From NCBI GenBank assembly GCA_965227875.1, contig OZ245783.1, forward strand, positions 1,054,001-1,118,000: 64,000 bases of DNA. The letters are read 5' to 3'. Every line of letters begins with the position of its first letter. The first letter of the stretch is position 1. The notes beneath the pieces are model-generated. The model worked only from the letters and a program-made list of their open reading frames with translations. It was not told the DNA's origin and ran no database searches. Source of the stretch: G965227875 sp965227875 (GTDB lineage Bacteria > Pseudomonadota > Alphaproteobacteria > Rhizobiales > JAJFHC01). The position numbers were made by a program, and so were the translations under genes. Positions 24,879 to 33,708 of the stretch are shown piece by piece.

Positions 24879-26513
24879 ATGACCGACCACACCCATCCCT
24901 ACGAACATGCCCTGGACCGCAATCCGGCGAACCACCAACCGCTTTCCCCGCTGTCCTTCCTCGAGCGGTCCGCGCAGGTCTATCCCGAACAGACCGCGGT
25001 CATTCACGGCGACCTGTCCTATTCCTATCGTGAGCTCTATGCCCGCTGCCGCAGGCTCGCCTCCGCGCTGGACCGCCACGGCGTGAAAAAGGGCGACACG
25101 GTGGCCATCATCGCGCCAAACGTCCCGGCCATGCTCGAAGCCCACTACGGCGTACCGATGACCGGCGCGGTGCTCAACACCATCAACATCCGCCTCGACG
25201 CGGCGGCGATCGCCTTCATCCTCGATCACGGCGAAGCGAAGGTACTCATCGTCGACCCGGAGTTCGCCGGCGTCGCACGCGAGGCCGTCAGTCTCGCCCG
25301 GTGCGACCCGTACGTCATCGACATTGACGACGCAGAGTTCCCGGACGCACGGCGCATCGGGTCCATCGGTTACGAGGCGTTCATCGCGCAGGGCGACGAG
25401 ACCTACGCCTGGGCGCTGCCGGCCGACGAATGGGACGCGATCACCCTCAACTACACGTCCGGCACGACTGGCAACCCCAAGGGCGTCGTCTATCACCACC
25501 GCGGCGCCTATCTCCTGGCCATGGGGAACGTCGTCACCGCCTCGATGAAGCAGCATCCCGTCTACCTGTGGACGCTGCCCATGTTCCACTGCAACGGCTG
25601 GTGCTTCACATGGTCGCTGAGCGTCGTGGCAGGCACCCATGTCTGTCTTCGGCGCGTCGAGGCCAGCCGCATCTTCGAGGCCTGCGCCAGGCATGGCGTC
25701 ACGCACATGTGCGGCGCGCCCATTGTCATGGGCATGCTGGTCAACGCCGGACAGGACGAGAAGAAGGATCTCACCGAACGCGTCAACTTCTTCACCGCGG
25801 CCGCGCCGCCTCCCGCGGCGACGCTCAAGGCGATGGACGACGCCGGCTTCGAGGTGATCCATGTCTACGGCCTCACCGAGACCTACGGGCCGGCGGTCGT
25901 CAACGCCTGGCACGAGGAATGGAACGCGCTGCCTTCGGAGGAAAAAGCCGCAGTCAAGGCGCGCCAGGGCGTCAACTATCCGGTGCTCGAGGGCCTGTCG
26001 GTGCGCGATCCCGAGACCATGGACGAAGTGCCCCGCGACGGCGAGACCATCGGCGAGGTCATGTTCAGGGGCAACGTCGTGATGAAGGGCTATCTCAAGA
26101 ACCCGTCCGCGAGCGCGGAATGCTTTGCCGGCGGCTGGTTCCATTCCGGCGACCTCGGCGTCTGGCATCCCGACGGCTACATCCAGCTCAAGGACCGTTC
26201 CAAGGACATCATCATATCGGGCGGCGAGAACATTTCCTCGATCGAGGTCGAGGACACGCTCTACCGCCATCCCGCCGTTCTCGAAGCCGCCGTCGTCGCG
26301 AAGTCGGACGACAAGTGGGGCGAGACGCCCTGTGCGTTCGTGGCCCTGAAGAAGGATGCAGGCGACGTGACGGAAGCCGACATCATTGCTTTCTGCCGCG
26401 AGCAGCTGGCGCATTTCAAATGCCCGCGGACTGTCGTCTTCACCGACCTGCCCAAGACATCGACCGGCAAGATCCAGAAGTTCAAGCTGCGCGAACAGGC
26501 CGAGGCGCTCTGA
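24879..26513 (+). CDS. Acyl-CoA ligase, DmdB/medium-chain type
   Basis: 544 residues from ATG 24879 with AAGGGGAGAGCAG upstream. Adenylate-forming fold: LNYTSGTTGNPKGVVYHHRGAY, PMFHCNGWCFTWS, HVYGLTETYGPAVV, GWFHSGDLGVWHPDGYIQLKDRSKD (shown in parts GWFHSGDLG and IKDRSKD-like QLKDRSKD), and the C-terminal catalytic lysine in KTSTGKIQKFKL. This subgroup includes 3-methylmercaptopropionate-CoA ligase DmdB and short/medium-chain fatty acyl-CoA synthetases; no dmdC/dmdD neighbours are here, so substrate is open. Confidence 0.88.
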   Translation: MTDHTHPYEHALDRNPANHQPLSPLSFLERSAQVYPEQTAVIHGDLSYSYRELYARCRRLASALDRHGVKKGDTVAIIAPNVPAMLEAHYGVPMTGAVLNTINIRLDAAAIAFILDHGEAKVLIVDPEFAGVAREAVSLARCDPYVIDIDDAEFPDARRIGSIGYEAFIAQGDETYAWALPADEWDAITLNYTSGTTGNPKGVVYHHRGAYLLAMGNVVTASMKQHPVYLWTLPMFHCNGWCFTWSLSVVAGTHVCLRRVEASRIFEACARHGVTHMCGAPIVMGMLVNAGQDEKKDLTERVNFFTAAAPPPAATLKAMDDAGFEVIHVYGLTETYGPAVVNAWHEEWNALPSEEKAAVKARQGVNYPVLEGLSVRDPETMDEVPRDGETIGEVMFRGNVVMKGYLKNPSASAECFAGGWFHSGDLGVWHPDGYIQLKDRSKDIIISGGENISSIEVEDTLYRHPAVLEAAVVAKSDDKWGETPCAFVALKKDAGDVTEADIIAFCREQLAHFKCPRTVVFTDLPKTSTGKIQKFKLREQAEAL

Positions 26514-26637
26514 TCCGCCGACCGGACAGGACAGTGCGGCAGCATGCAGCCTTTGGTTGCATGACCAAAAGTCGCATGGGGATAAAGGTTCGGTTCATGT
26601 TCGCTGTGTTAGTATCCGCTCCGGAGTCTTGAACAGG

Positions 26638-27090
26638 ATGCGGCCGTTCACAATGAATACACAGACCGATGCCGGTGGCGAAACAACGTTGATCATGGTT
26701 GATGACGATATCGACGAGATCTTCCTGACCCGGCGTCAGGTCCGGAAGAACGGAATCATAAACCGCTTCGTTTCCGAGAAAAAACCCGAAAACCTTCTCA
26801 ATACACTCGATGAACTGCGCGAGATGGGCCACGACGCGAACCGGTTTCTCCTGCTGCTCGACGTGAACATGCCGAAAATGGACGGTTTCCGCCTGCTCCG
26901 GGAGCTCCGCGACCATCCCGAGTTCGCCAGCGTGCCGGTCATCATGTTCTCGGCTTCGGACCAGGAGACCGACCGCAGGAAAGCGGAAGCGGCCGGCGCG
27001 GACGGTTACATGACGAAGCCCTTCGATGCGGCCACGTTCTTCGCCGTCCTGTCCGAAATTCCGCAGATCAAGAAACAGCTCATCCAGTAG
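26638..27090 (+). CDS. Stand-alone receiver-domain response regulator
   Basis: 150 residues from ATG 26638 (ATG 26653 is also possible). A single REC domain: the acidic pocket MVDDDIDE, phosphoacceptor Asp75 in LLLDVNMPKMDGF, the Thr/Ser at IMFSASD and Lys in GYMTKPFD. There is no output domain. The DDDxDE start and long beta3 insert resemble the Rcp1/CheY-like group that pairs with phytochrome-type kinases, but no kinase is nearby. It ends 16 bases before a Rieske oxygenase gene. Confidence 0.88.
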   Translation: MRPFTMNTQTDAGGETTLIMVDDDIDEIFLTRRQVRKNGIINRFVSEKKPENLLNTLDELREMGHDANRFLLLLDVNMPKMDGFRLLRELRDHPEFASVPVIMFSASDQETDRRKAEAAGADGYMTKPFDAATFFAVLSEIPQIKKQLIQ

Positions 27091-27106
27091 CGTCTTGTCC
27101 CGTCTG

Positions 27107-28108
27107 ATGCGAAACCTGGCGCCGGAACGTTACGTCGACGCCGAAGGCTTCCTCCACGAACGCGAACGCATCTTCGCCACCACGTGGCAGCTTCTGGGTC
27201 CCGAGTCGGATCTGGACGGGGCGGGCGACTATTCGGCAATCGAAGTCGCCGGCATGAAGCTCATGGCCGTGCGCGGGCGCGACGGCAGGCTCCGGGCATT
27301 CCGCAATGTCTGTCGCCATCGCGGCGCGCGCATCCTGGAAGAGGGCGTGGGACGCTGCAACGTCCTGCGCTGCCCCTATCACAACTGGGTCTACGATCTC
27401 GACGGGACATTGCGACAGGCCCCCTGGTTCGGCGAAGAGGCCGGGTTCGACACCACCGAATGGCCTCTGGAGGAAGTCTCGGTCGACACCTGGCGCGGCC
27501 TCGTGTTCGTCGCCGTGGATCCGCACGAAAGCCTCGTGGAGCAACTGGGAGCGACCGTCGGCGAACTCGCGTACACGCCTGTCGAAACCTATGCCGCCAC
27601 CGACCGGGCGCATCTCGTCTTCGACGCGAACTGGAAGATCTACACGGACAATTTCGTCGAGGGCTATCACATCCCGGGGATACATCCGGGCTTTTTCGAA
27701 TCCATCGACTTCGAGACGTTCCGCACCGAAGCCGCCGACAACCTCGTGCGCATGACCGCCAGCCCCAGGGACGGGCTGTTCTACACGGGCAGGTGGTACT
27801 GGATGTGGCCCAACTGGACCCTGTCCCTTTTCGATGGAGGGATGAATACCTCCCGCATCAACCCGATCGACGAGAACCGGACGGAACTCTTCTACACCTT
27901 CTATTTCGCCGATTCGTCACCCGCCGCGGCCGATGCCCGCCGGGAGACGATCGAGCGCAATCTCGCCGTCATCCGGGAGGATTTCGAGATTTGCATCGCG
28001 ACCCACGCGAATTACAGGACCGGCGGCTACACGCCCGGGCCCCTGAGCCCCCGGCACGAACAGGGGGTTGCGTGGTTCCAGGCCAAACTGACGGCTGCAA
28101 CCGAATGA
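27107..28108 (+). CDS. Rieske non-heme iron oxygenase, alpha subunit
   Basis: 333 residues from ATG 27107. The [2Fe-2S] Rieske site is Cys69-x-His71 (NVCRHRGA) and Cys89-x2-His92 (RCPYHNWVYDLDG). The mononuclear iron site is NWKIYTDNFVEGYHIPGIHPG (two His four apart; kept to family pattern) and a later Asp near REDFEICIATH. This short alpha-subunit type resembles choline/carnitine monooxygenase-like and related oxygenases that need a separate reductase; none is adjacent. The substrate is unknown. The preceding receiver gene is close enough to be in the same transcript. Confidence 0.88.
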   Translation: MRNLAPERYVDAEGFLHERERIFATTWQLLGPESDLDGAGDYSAIEVAGMKLMAVRGRDGRLRAFRNVCRHRGARILEEGVGRCNVLRCPYHNWVYDLDGTLRQAPWFGEEAGFDTTEWPLEEVSVDTWRGLVFVAVDPHESLVEQLGATVGELAYTPVETYAATDRAHLVFDANWKIYTDNFVEGYHIPGIHPGFFESIDFETFRTEAADNLVRMTASPRDGLFYTGRWYWMWPNWTLSLFDGGMNTSRINPIDENRTELFYTFYFADSSPAAADARRETIERNLAVIREDFEICIATHANYRTGGYTPGPLSPRHEQGVAWFQAKLTAATE

Positions 28109-28235
28109 CGATCCGGGGTGTATGGGGACGGTCGCAACGGGTTTGGCCGCCGCGCCGTCCCGTAAGCTACTGATTTTGCGCCAGACCTGATTCCTTGCCG
28201 GTCATCGGCGAAGGGTCCGGCAGCACTGCGCCTTG

Positions 28236-28406
28236 CTAATTGAGCGCTTCGAGTTTGTTCAGCTGTTCCTTTACAAGGAGTTTCTGCTTTTTCAACTTGG
28301 AGACTCTGATTGTGTCCGCATGAGGCCGCATCAGTTCTTCGTCGATCGCCGCTTCAAGATTCCGATGCTGCTCTGCCAACTCCGAGATATTCGTCTCCAT
28401 CGCCAT
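28236..28406 (-). CDS. DUF465 (YdcH-like) small protein
   Basis: 56 residues from ATG 28406, with AAAGGAGGG upstream. The whole protein is two helices: NISELAEQHRNLEAAIDEEL, then SKLKKQKLLVKEQLNKLE, the standard DUF465 helical hairpin with H-x-L-x2-AI and LKK-x-KL. Function is unknown. A second family member lies divergently at 28555, sharing a 148-base intergenic region. Confidence 0.88.
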   Translation of the reverse strand: MAMETNISELAEQHRNLEAAIDEELMRPHADTIRVSKLKKQKLLVKEQLNKLEALN

Positions 28407-28554
28407 TGCGTACCCTCCTTTGGCTATCATGGGTAACCCGTGAAGTGTGACGCATATGTAACGTCTTGTCGACGGCAAAACCGCTGCTGGTCTTTTCCGC
28501 CGACTGGACGGATAATGGCATTCCGATGCTGTTTCACGGGAAGCGATGTGAGGC

Positions 28555-28761
28555 ATGACGGAGACCGAAGAACACGAACTGGTTGAGCAGCTGGCCGATC
28601 TCAGGCTCCAGCATCGCGATCTGGACAACGCGATTACGAGCCTCGAGGACTCGGGGGTCGCGGATCAGCTGCAGCTCACGCGGCTCAAGAAGCGCAAGCT
28701 GCATCTCAAGGACGAGATCGCGCGAATCGAGGACCTGCTGCTGCCTGACATTATCGCCTAG
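28555..28761 (+). CDS. DUF465 (YdcH-like) small protein, divergent paralogue
   Basis: 68 residues. Helical hairpin with LVEQLADLRLQHRDLDNAI and LTRLKKRKLHLKDEIARIE, the same H-x-L-x2-AI and LKK-x-KL pattern as the protein at 28236, but with an acidic N terminus and a longer tail. Its last 11 bases overlap the 3' end of the convergent diguanylate cyclase gene. Role unknown. Confidence 0.87.
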   Translation: MTETEEHELVEQLADLRLQHRDLDNAITSLEDSGVADQLQLTRLKKRKLHLKDEIARIEDLLLPDIIA

Positions 28762-29458
28762 GGTCGCCGGAAGCGCGCGAGGCCTTGCGCCCGTACATGT
28801 TCTTGTCCGCGCGGGCGAGCACGGTTTCCGCGGTGTCGTCGGGACGAAACGACGTCACGCCCACGGAACTGCCGACCGAAACCCGGTCTCCCCCCACGAC
28901 GATCGGCGTCGCCGCGAGTTCCTCGCAAAGACGCTCCGCCTTGTCTGCGGAGACGTCCTCGCCGGCATAGAGCAGGACGACCGCGAATTCATCGCCACCC
29001 AGTCGCCCGACAAGGTCGGAGTCCCGCACGTTGCGCCTGAGCACCGCACCGACCTCGCGCAGCACCTTGTCGCCCGCGCCGTGGCCGAAACGGTCATTGA
29101 CCTGCTTGAAGCCGTCGAGATCGAAAAACAGCAGGCTGGCCGTCACGCCGTATCTGCGGCAGTGGGCGAGCGCGCGCGAAAGCTCCCGATGAAAGGCCCG
29201 GCGGTTCAGGACACCGACGAGCGGATCCTCGTCGGCACTTTTCTCGAGCTCTTCCATCCGGCGCCGGCTCTGTTCGAGATCGTCGCGCAGCCGGTTCACT
29301 TCCTCGATCAGGGTATCCAGCACCGTCTTCACCTGGGGCGTGAGATCCTGTTCGGGAATGTCGCGCAGGCGAACCGACGGCCTGTGCCGCGGATACGCAG
29401 GCGCATGCTCGCCCGTGACTTCGCTTGTTTCAGACAGAATCTGCTTGAATGGCGCCAT
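28751..29458 (-). CDS. Diguanylate cyclase (GGDEF)
   Basis: 235 residues from ATG 29458. It would make cyclic di-GMP from two GTP in the cytoplasm. The N terminus (1-70) is unconserved and ends in a helical linker EEVNRLRDDLEQSRRRMEEL. The GGDEF domain starts DPLVGVLNRRAFHREL, has LLFFDLDGFKQVND, an intact RDSD inhibitory site five residues before GGDEF (LVGRLGGDEFAVVL), and ends RADKNMYGRKA. There is no membrane segment and no EAL domain. Active enzyme with product inhibition is expected. Confidence 0.92.
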   Translation of the reverse strand: MAPFKQILSETSEVTGEHAPAYPRHRPSVRLRDIPEQDLTPQVKTVLDTLIEEVNRLRDDLEQSRRRMEELEKSADEDPLVGVLNRRAFHRELSRALAHCRRYGVTASLLFFDLDGFKQVNDRFGHGAGDKVLREVGAVLRRNVRDSDLVGRLGGDEFAVVLLYAGEDVSADKAERLCEELAATPIVVGGDRVSVGSSVGVTSFRPDDTAETVLARADKNMYGRKASRASGDPRR

Positions 29459-29660
29459 CGTGGCCCCCCGGAATCCCCGCCCCCGCCCGGCAACTGGACT
29501 GCCGGGCCGAAAGTGGCCGCATTCTGACTGATTCGCGCCGCTCCGTCGCCCTGTTCGGCTATGCTTGCCTTGAAGATGCCAGTGCCTATAATCCGCCGCT
29601 TTGCGGGAGCGGGCGCCGGCCGCCACTTTCCGCGGGCCTCACGCCGGAGCACGTACTTCC

Positions 29661-30158
29661 ATGGACGAAAACCAGGTTCTGGTCGGCATCATAATGGGCA
29701 GCCAGTCCGACTGGCCGACCATGAAACATGCCGCCGAGACACTCGACGACCTTCAGGTGCCCTACGAGACCAGGATCGTGTCCGCCCACCGCACACCGGA
29801 CCGGCTCTACAGCTACGCCCGCGAAGCCCGCGGACGCGGTCTCAAGGTCATCATCGCCGGTGCCGGCGGCGCCGCACACCTGCCGGGGATGACCGCGGCC
29901 ATGACGAGCCTGCCCGTCCTGGGGGTGCCCGTGAAGAGCCGTGCGCTCAGCGGCCAGGACAGTCTTCTCTCCATCGTCCAGATGCCGGCGGGCGTTCCCG
30001 TCGGCACCCTCGCCATTGGCGAGGCCGGGGCGACGAACGCCGGCCTGCTCGCCGCCGCAATCCTCGCGACGGCGGACGAGGATCTCGCCGGACGCCTCGA
30101 TGCGTGGCGCGAGGCGCGGACGAATGCCGTGGCGGAGATCCCGCAGGACGATGCCTGA
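29661..30158 (+). CDS. purE: N5-carboxyaminoimidazole ribonucleotide mutase
   Basis: 165 residues from ATG 29661. Class I PurE, moving carboxylate from N5-CAIR to CAIR in purine synthesis. Motifs: GIIMGSQSDWPTMKHA, RIVSAHRTPDR, IAGAGGAAHLPGMTAA and VPVGTLAIGEAGA. purK starts 8 bases before its stop, so the two subunit genes are translationally coupled. Confidence 0.97.
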   Translation: MDENQVLVGIIMGSQSDWPTMKHAAETLDDLQVPYETRIVSAHRTPDRLYSYAREARGRGLKVIIAGAGGAAHLPGMTAAMTSLPVLGVPVKSRALSGQDSLLSIVQMPAGVPVGTLAIGEAGATNAGLLAAAILATADEDLAGRLDAWREARTNAVAEIPQDDA

Positions 30159-31248
30159 GCGCGCTTTCCCTCTGCGTCCGGGTTCGACCGTCGGCATCCT
30201 CGGCGGCGGCCAGCTTGGCCGCATGCTCGCGATCGCGGCCGCCGAATTCGGACTGAAAAGCCACGTGTACTGCCCCGATGCCGACAGCCCGGCCTTCGAC
30301 GTGGCCGCACGGCACACGGTCGCCGGGTATGACGACATCGCGGCGCTGCAGGCCTTCGCCCGGGACATCGACGTCGCCACCTACGAGTTCGAGAACGTCC
30401 CCGTCGAATCGGTCCGCGCCATAGCGGCGGCATGCCCGGTCTATCCCGACGAAAAAGCGCTAGCCGTGTCCCAGGACCGTCTCGTCGAGAAACGTTTCAT
30501 CAACGGGCTGGGCATCGGCACTGCCGCCTTTGCCGCCGTGGACGGTGCGGCGGACATTCCTGCCGCCCTCGTCGAGGTGGGCGAGCCCGCGATCCTGAAG
30601 ACCCGCCGCTTCGGATACGACGGCAAGGGACAGACCCGCATCGAGACGGCTTCGTCCGCCGACGAGGCGTGGCGCGCGATCGGGGCTGCCCCGGCGATCC
30701 TCGAAGAGTTCGTTCCCTTCGATGCGGAAATCTCCGTCATCGCGGCACGGGGGTTGGACGGCGACATGGCAGTCTTCGACCCGGCGCTCAACGTGCACAC
30801 CAATCACATCCTCGACACTTCCACCGTGCCCTCCGGTCTTGGCCCGTCAGTCGAAGGCGACGCCATATCCATCGCACGGCAAATTCTCGACGGTCTCGAC
30901 TATGTCGGCGTCATGGGCGTCGAGATGTTCGTGGAAAATGCAGCGACCGGTCCTTCCATAAGGGTCAATGAAATCGCCCCGCGCGTGCACAATTCCGGGC
31001 ACTGGACACAGGACGCCTGCGTGGCCGGGCAATTCGAGCAGCACATCCGTGCGATTTGCGGATGGCCGCTCGGCAGTTGCGACAGACTGGTGGACGTGCG
31101 CATGAAGAACCTGATCGGTCACGAGGTCGACGCATGGCCGGACCATGCCGCGGACCCTCACGCGCGCCTGCACCTTTACGGCAAGGCGGAGACACGGGAC
31201 GGCCGCAAGATGGGCCACGTGAACTTTCTCGGCAAAGCGAAAGAATGA
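30151..31248 (+). CDS. purK: 5-(carboxyamino)imidazole ribonucleotide synthase
   Basis: 365 residues from ATG 30151, overlapping purE by 8 bases. ATP-grasp enzyme that carboxylates AIR with bicarbonate. N-terminal VGILGGGQLGRMLAIAAAEFG binds AIR; YEFENVP, KTRRFGYDGKGQ (ATP lysines and glycine loop), EEFVPFDAEISVI and RVNEIAPRVHNSGHWT follow in the expected order. Full length. Confidence 0.97.
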   Translation: MPERAFPLRPGSTVGILGGGQLGRMLAIAAAEFGLKSHVYCPDADSPAFDVAARHTVAGYDDIAALQAFARDIDVATYEFENVPVESVRAIAAACPVYPDEKALAVSQDRLVEKRFINGLGIGTAAFAAVDGAADIPAALVEVGEPAILKTRRFGYDGKGQTRIETASSADEAWRAIGAAPAILEEFVPFDAEISVIAARGLDGDMAVFDPALNVHTNHILDTSTVPSGLGPSVEGDAISIARQILDGLDYVGVMGVEMFVENAATGPSIRVNEIAPRVHNSGHWTQDACVAGQFEQHIRAICGWPLGSCDRLVDVRMKNLIGHEVDAWPDHAADPHARLHLYGKAETRDGRKMGHVNFLGKAKE

Positions 31249-31426
31249 AATTTACCCGTCCCTCGCCTATGGACACGGCCGGGTTCTTCTGATAGTAAAT
31301 CCTCAACGTCGGGCGCTCAGCGGTCCGGCGGGGAATTCGTGCATCGTATGCAGCCCTGTTCATTTGGCTGCCTGAAGCATCGGTTTTCCGGGAAAAGTTC
31401 GCAACTGATAGAAACGGGACTCTGCC

Positions 31427-31651
31427 GTGCAGGTACTTGTACGTGATAACAACGTCGATCAGGCGCTCAAGGCCCTGAAAAAGAAAATGCAGCGCGAAGG
31501 CATTTTCCGTGAAATGAAACTTCGCAATCACTACGAAAAGCCGTCGGAGAAGCGCGCCCGCGAAAAGGCCGAGGCGATCCGTCGTGCACGCAAGCTCGCG
31601 CGCAAGCGCGCCCAGCGCGAAGGCCTCGTTCCCGGCAAGGGCCGCCGCTGA
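31427..31651 (+). CDS. rpsU: 30S ribosomal protein S21
   Basis: 74 residues, starting at a GTG (31427): MQVLVRDNNVDQALKALKKK, then MQREGIFREMKLR and a very basic C terminus EKAEAIRRARKLARKRAQRE. GTG with a weak Shine-Dalgarno (ACGGGAC) is a typical rpsU start in this group. It is monocistronic: 178 bases from purK upstream and a terminator downstream. Confidence 0.96.
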   Translation: MQVLVRDNNVDQALKALKKKMQREGIFREMKLRNHYEKPSEKRAREKAEAIRRARKLARKRAQREGLVPGKGRR

Positions 31652-31683
31652 CCTGTTCAGGTTTCGGCTTGGACGACAAACGG

Positions 31684-31717
31684 AAGGTCATGTTGAGAGA
31701 CATGGCCTTTTTTGTTT
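31684..31717 (+). terminator. Intrinsic terminator of rpsU
   Basis: A 10-bp stem AAGGTCATGT / ACATGGCCTT (one G-U pair, loop TGAGAG) is followed by TTTTTT and a further T-rich stretch. It begins 32 bases after the rpsU stop. Confidence 0.88.
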
Positions 31718-31847
31718 GCCCGGATTCGGCCACGCGGCAGGATAGCGGGAGAAACCCTTATCATTCTCGCCATTTAATCAAACTTGTTCTATAATGACGA
31801 TCGTCCGTAATTACCAAAAAACCCGGGGGGACGGGAGCAAGCCGGAA

Positions 31848-32840
31848 ATGGCGCACGCAAGAACAGGTCCGGATCGGGCCGGCACGGACAATTCGAGAAT
31901 ACGTACACTGTTGGCCGTCGTTCTGATCGCTGCGGCCGCGGGGCTGGGCGGCTGCCGCACCCTCAATTCTCTGGGCCTCGAGGAAGCGTCCAAGGTGGAC
32001 GCCAAAGGCGGCGACAACACGGTCAGCCTTCACAAGGATCCCGAGCAGAAATACGACAAGGCGATCGCGGACAACCCCAAGGACGCCGCGAACTACAACG
32101 CGCGCGGCCGGTATCATCTGAAACGCAAGCGGATCGATCTCGCACTCGCTGACTTCGACCGCGCGGTGAAACTCAAGCCGGACTATTACGAAGCCTACCG
32201 CAACCGGGGCACGGTGTTTCTCAAGGCCGGCGCGACGAAACGCGCGATCGCCAGTTTCCGCAAGGCGCTGCAGATCAATCCCGAGTATTCGGCCGGATAC
32301 CACAGCCTCGCCATCGCCCACATGCGGCGCAAGGAATATGACGCCGCCCGCAAGGCCTACGACCGGGCTCTCGCGTTCGATCCGACCAATCCGAAGATCC
32401 ACAACAACATCGCGATCCTGCTCAGCAAGCAGGGCAAGTTCGACGAGGCGGTCCAGTACACGACCAAGGCAATCGAGATCGATCCGGGTTACGCCCCTGC
32501 CTACAACAGTGCCGGCGTCGTCTATGCGAGAACCGGACGTTTCGAGGAGGCCGCGCAGAGCTTCACGGAAGCCGCGAACAGACGCCCCACCTGGTCGGTC
32601 ACCTACGTCAACCGCGGCAAGGCATACGAACGCATGGGCAAACTCGCCGAAGCGTCCGCCGACTACCGCAAGGCCCTCGAACTGAAACCCCGCAGCCGCG
32701 CCGCACAGAGCGGGCTGGAACGCGTCGCAAAGAGGACGCAACCGTCGACGGCGAGCGCCGGCAGCGACGATTATGTCGATGCCACTTCAGGGGCCGGCGG
32801 TGACGACGACGAATGGTTCGATGATCCGGGCGTGCGCTGA
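31848..32840 (+). CDS. Tetratricopeptide-repeat lipoprotein
   Basis: 330 residues from ATG 31848 (an ATG 18 codons upstream has no ribosome site). A signal peptide LLAVVLIAAAAGLGGC ends in a lipobox, so the mature protein should be lipid-anchored. Six or more TPR units follow, e.g. AANYNARGRYHLKRKRIDLALADF (in part), AYRNRGTVFLKAG, AGYHSLAIAHMRRKEYDAA, IHNNIAILLSKQGKFDEAV and AYNSAGVVYARTGRFEEAA. The C terminus is acidic with DDDEWFDDPG. A -10-like TATAAT lies at 31790. It is a likely envelope scaffold; partners unknown. Confidence 0.86.
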   Translation: MAHARTGPDRAGTDNSRIRTLLAVVLIAAAAGLGGCRTLNSLGLEEASKVDAKGGDNTVSLHKDPEQKYDKAIADNPKDAANYNARGRYHLKRKRIDLALADFDRAVKLKPDYYEAYRNRGTVFLKAGATKRAIASFRKALQINPEYSAGYHSLAIAHMRRKEYDAARKAYDRALAFDPTNPKIHNNIAILLSKQGKFDEAVQYTTKAIEIDPGYAPAYNSAGVVYARTGRFEEAAQSFTEAANRRPTWSVTYVNRGKAYERMGKLAEASADYRKALELKPRSRAAQSGLERVAKRTQPSTASAGSDDYVDATSGAGGDDDEWFDDPGVR

Positions 32841-32885
32841 CCGGCCGGGCTTCCCGCAAAGAAACCGCAGAACGGAGTAACGCGC

Positions 32886-33692
32886 ATGGCAGAACTCAGG
32901 CGTGACGGATCGGCGTCGCTCGTCTTCGACCACTCGGAAGCGCGCGACGGCAAGCCCACACTGGTCTTCGTCAATCCCCTGACGGGAAACGCCGCGTCCT
33001 GGCAGGCCGAGATCGCACCTGCCCTGCGGGACGAGGGGTTCGGCACGCTCGTCTACGACATGCGCGGACAGGGCGAGACGGGTTACGTCGCAGGCACGGT
33101 TCTCGACGAAGAGCTGATCGTTTCCGATCTTGTGGCCCTGGTCGAACATGTGGCGCCCGCACGCCCCGTTTTCGTCGGACTGTCCATCGGCGGCCTGTTT
33201 GCCGCCAGAGCGATAGAGCGCGGCCTCGATGCCACGGGCCTTGTGTTGATCAACACGCTCCGCAAGTCCACCCTTGCCCTGGACTGGACGAACGAGGCGG
33301 TGTGCCGTCTTGCCCGGCTGGGCGGCGGGCGGCTGCTCATGGATGCCAACCTGCCGTTTCTCGTTGGCCCGGCAATGCTCGAGCGCATGCGGCCCAATTG
33401 CCTGGACGATTCCCCCTACGAGCCCATGTCGGACAACGAGGCCACGGTGAACCTGCTCCTCAACGCCCGCGCCGTCGATTGGGACTTCCCCTACGAGTCG
33501 CTTCGCATGCCGGTACTGATCATGACCGGACCGCACGACAGGGTTTTCTACAAGCCGGCCGACGTGGCCGAACTCATGGCGCGCATACCGAATGCGCGCG
33601 AGGAAGTGTTTGCCGACTGCGGGCACCTGATCCCGATGGAAAACGGCCAGGCCACCACGGATGCACTGCGCCGCTTCGCAGGCGCCCTGTAG
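32886..33692 (+). CDS. Alpha/beta hydrolase (3-oxoadipate enol-lactonase-like fold)
   Basis: 268 residues with CGGAGTAACGCGC before the ATG. Alpha/beta fold: LVFVNPLTGNAASW, YDMRGQGETGYV (oxyanion region), nucleophile Ser in FVGLSIGGLFAARA, acid Asp in MTGPHDRVF, and His in FADCGHLIPMENG. The C-terminal layout resembles enol-lactonases and similar esterases. No pathway genes adjoin it, so substrate is open. It is convergent with the MscS channel gene, 16 bases away. Confidence 0.85.
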   Translation: MAELRRDGSASLVFDHSEARDGKPTLVFVNPLTGNAASWQAEIAPALRDEGFGTLVYDMRGQGETGYVAGTVLDEELIVSDLVALVEHVAPARPVFVGLSIGGLFAARAIERGLDATGLVLINTLRKSTLALDWTNEAVCRLARLGGGRLLMDANLPFLVGPAMLERMRPNCLDDSPYEPMSDNEATVNLLLNARAVDWDFPYESLRMPVLIMTGPHDRVFYKPADVAELMARIPNAREEVFADCGHLIPMENGQATTDALRRFAGAL

Positions 33693-33708
33693 GACCTGCG
33701 CCGGCGGC

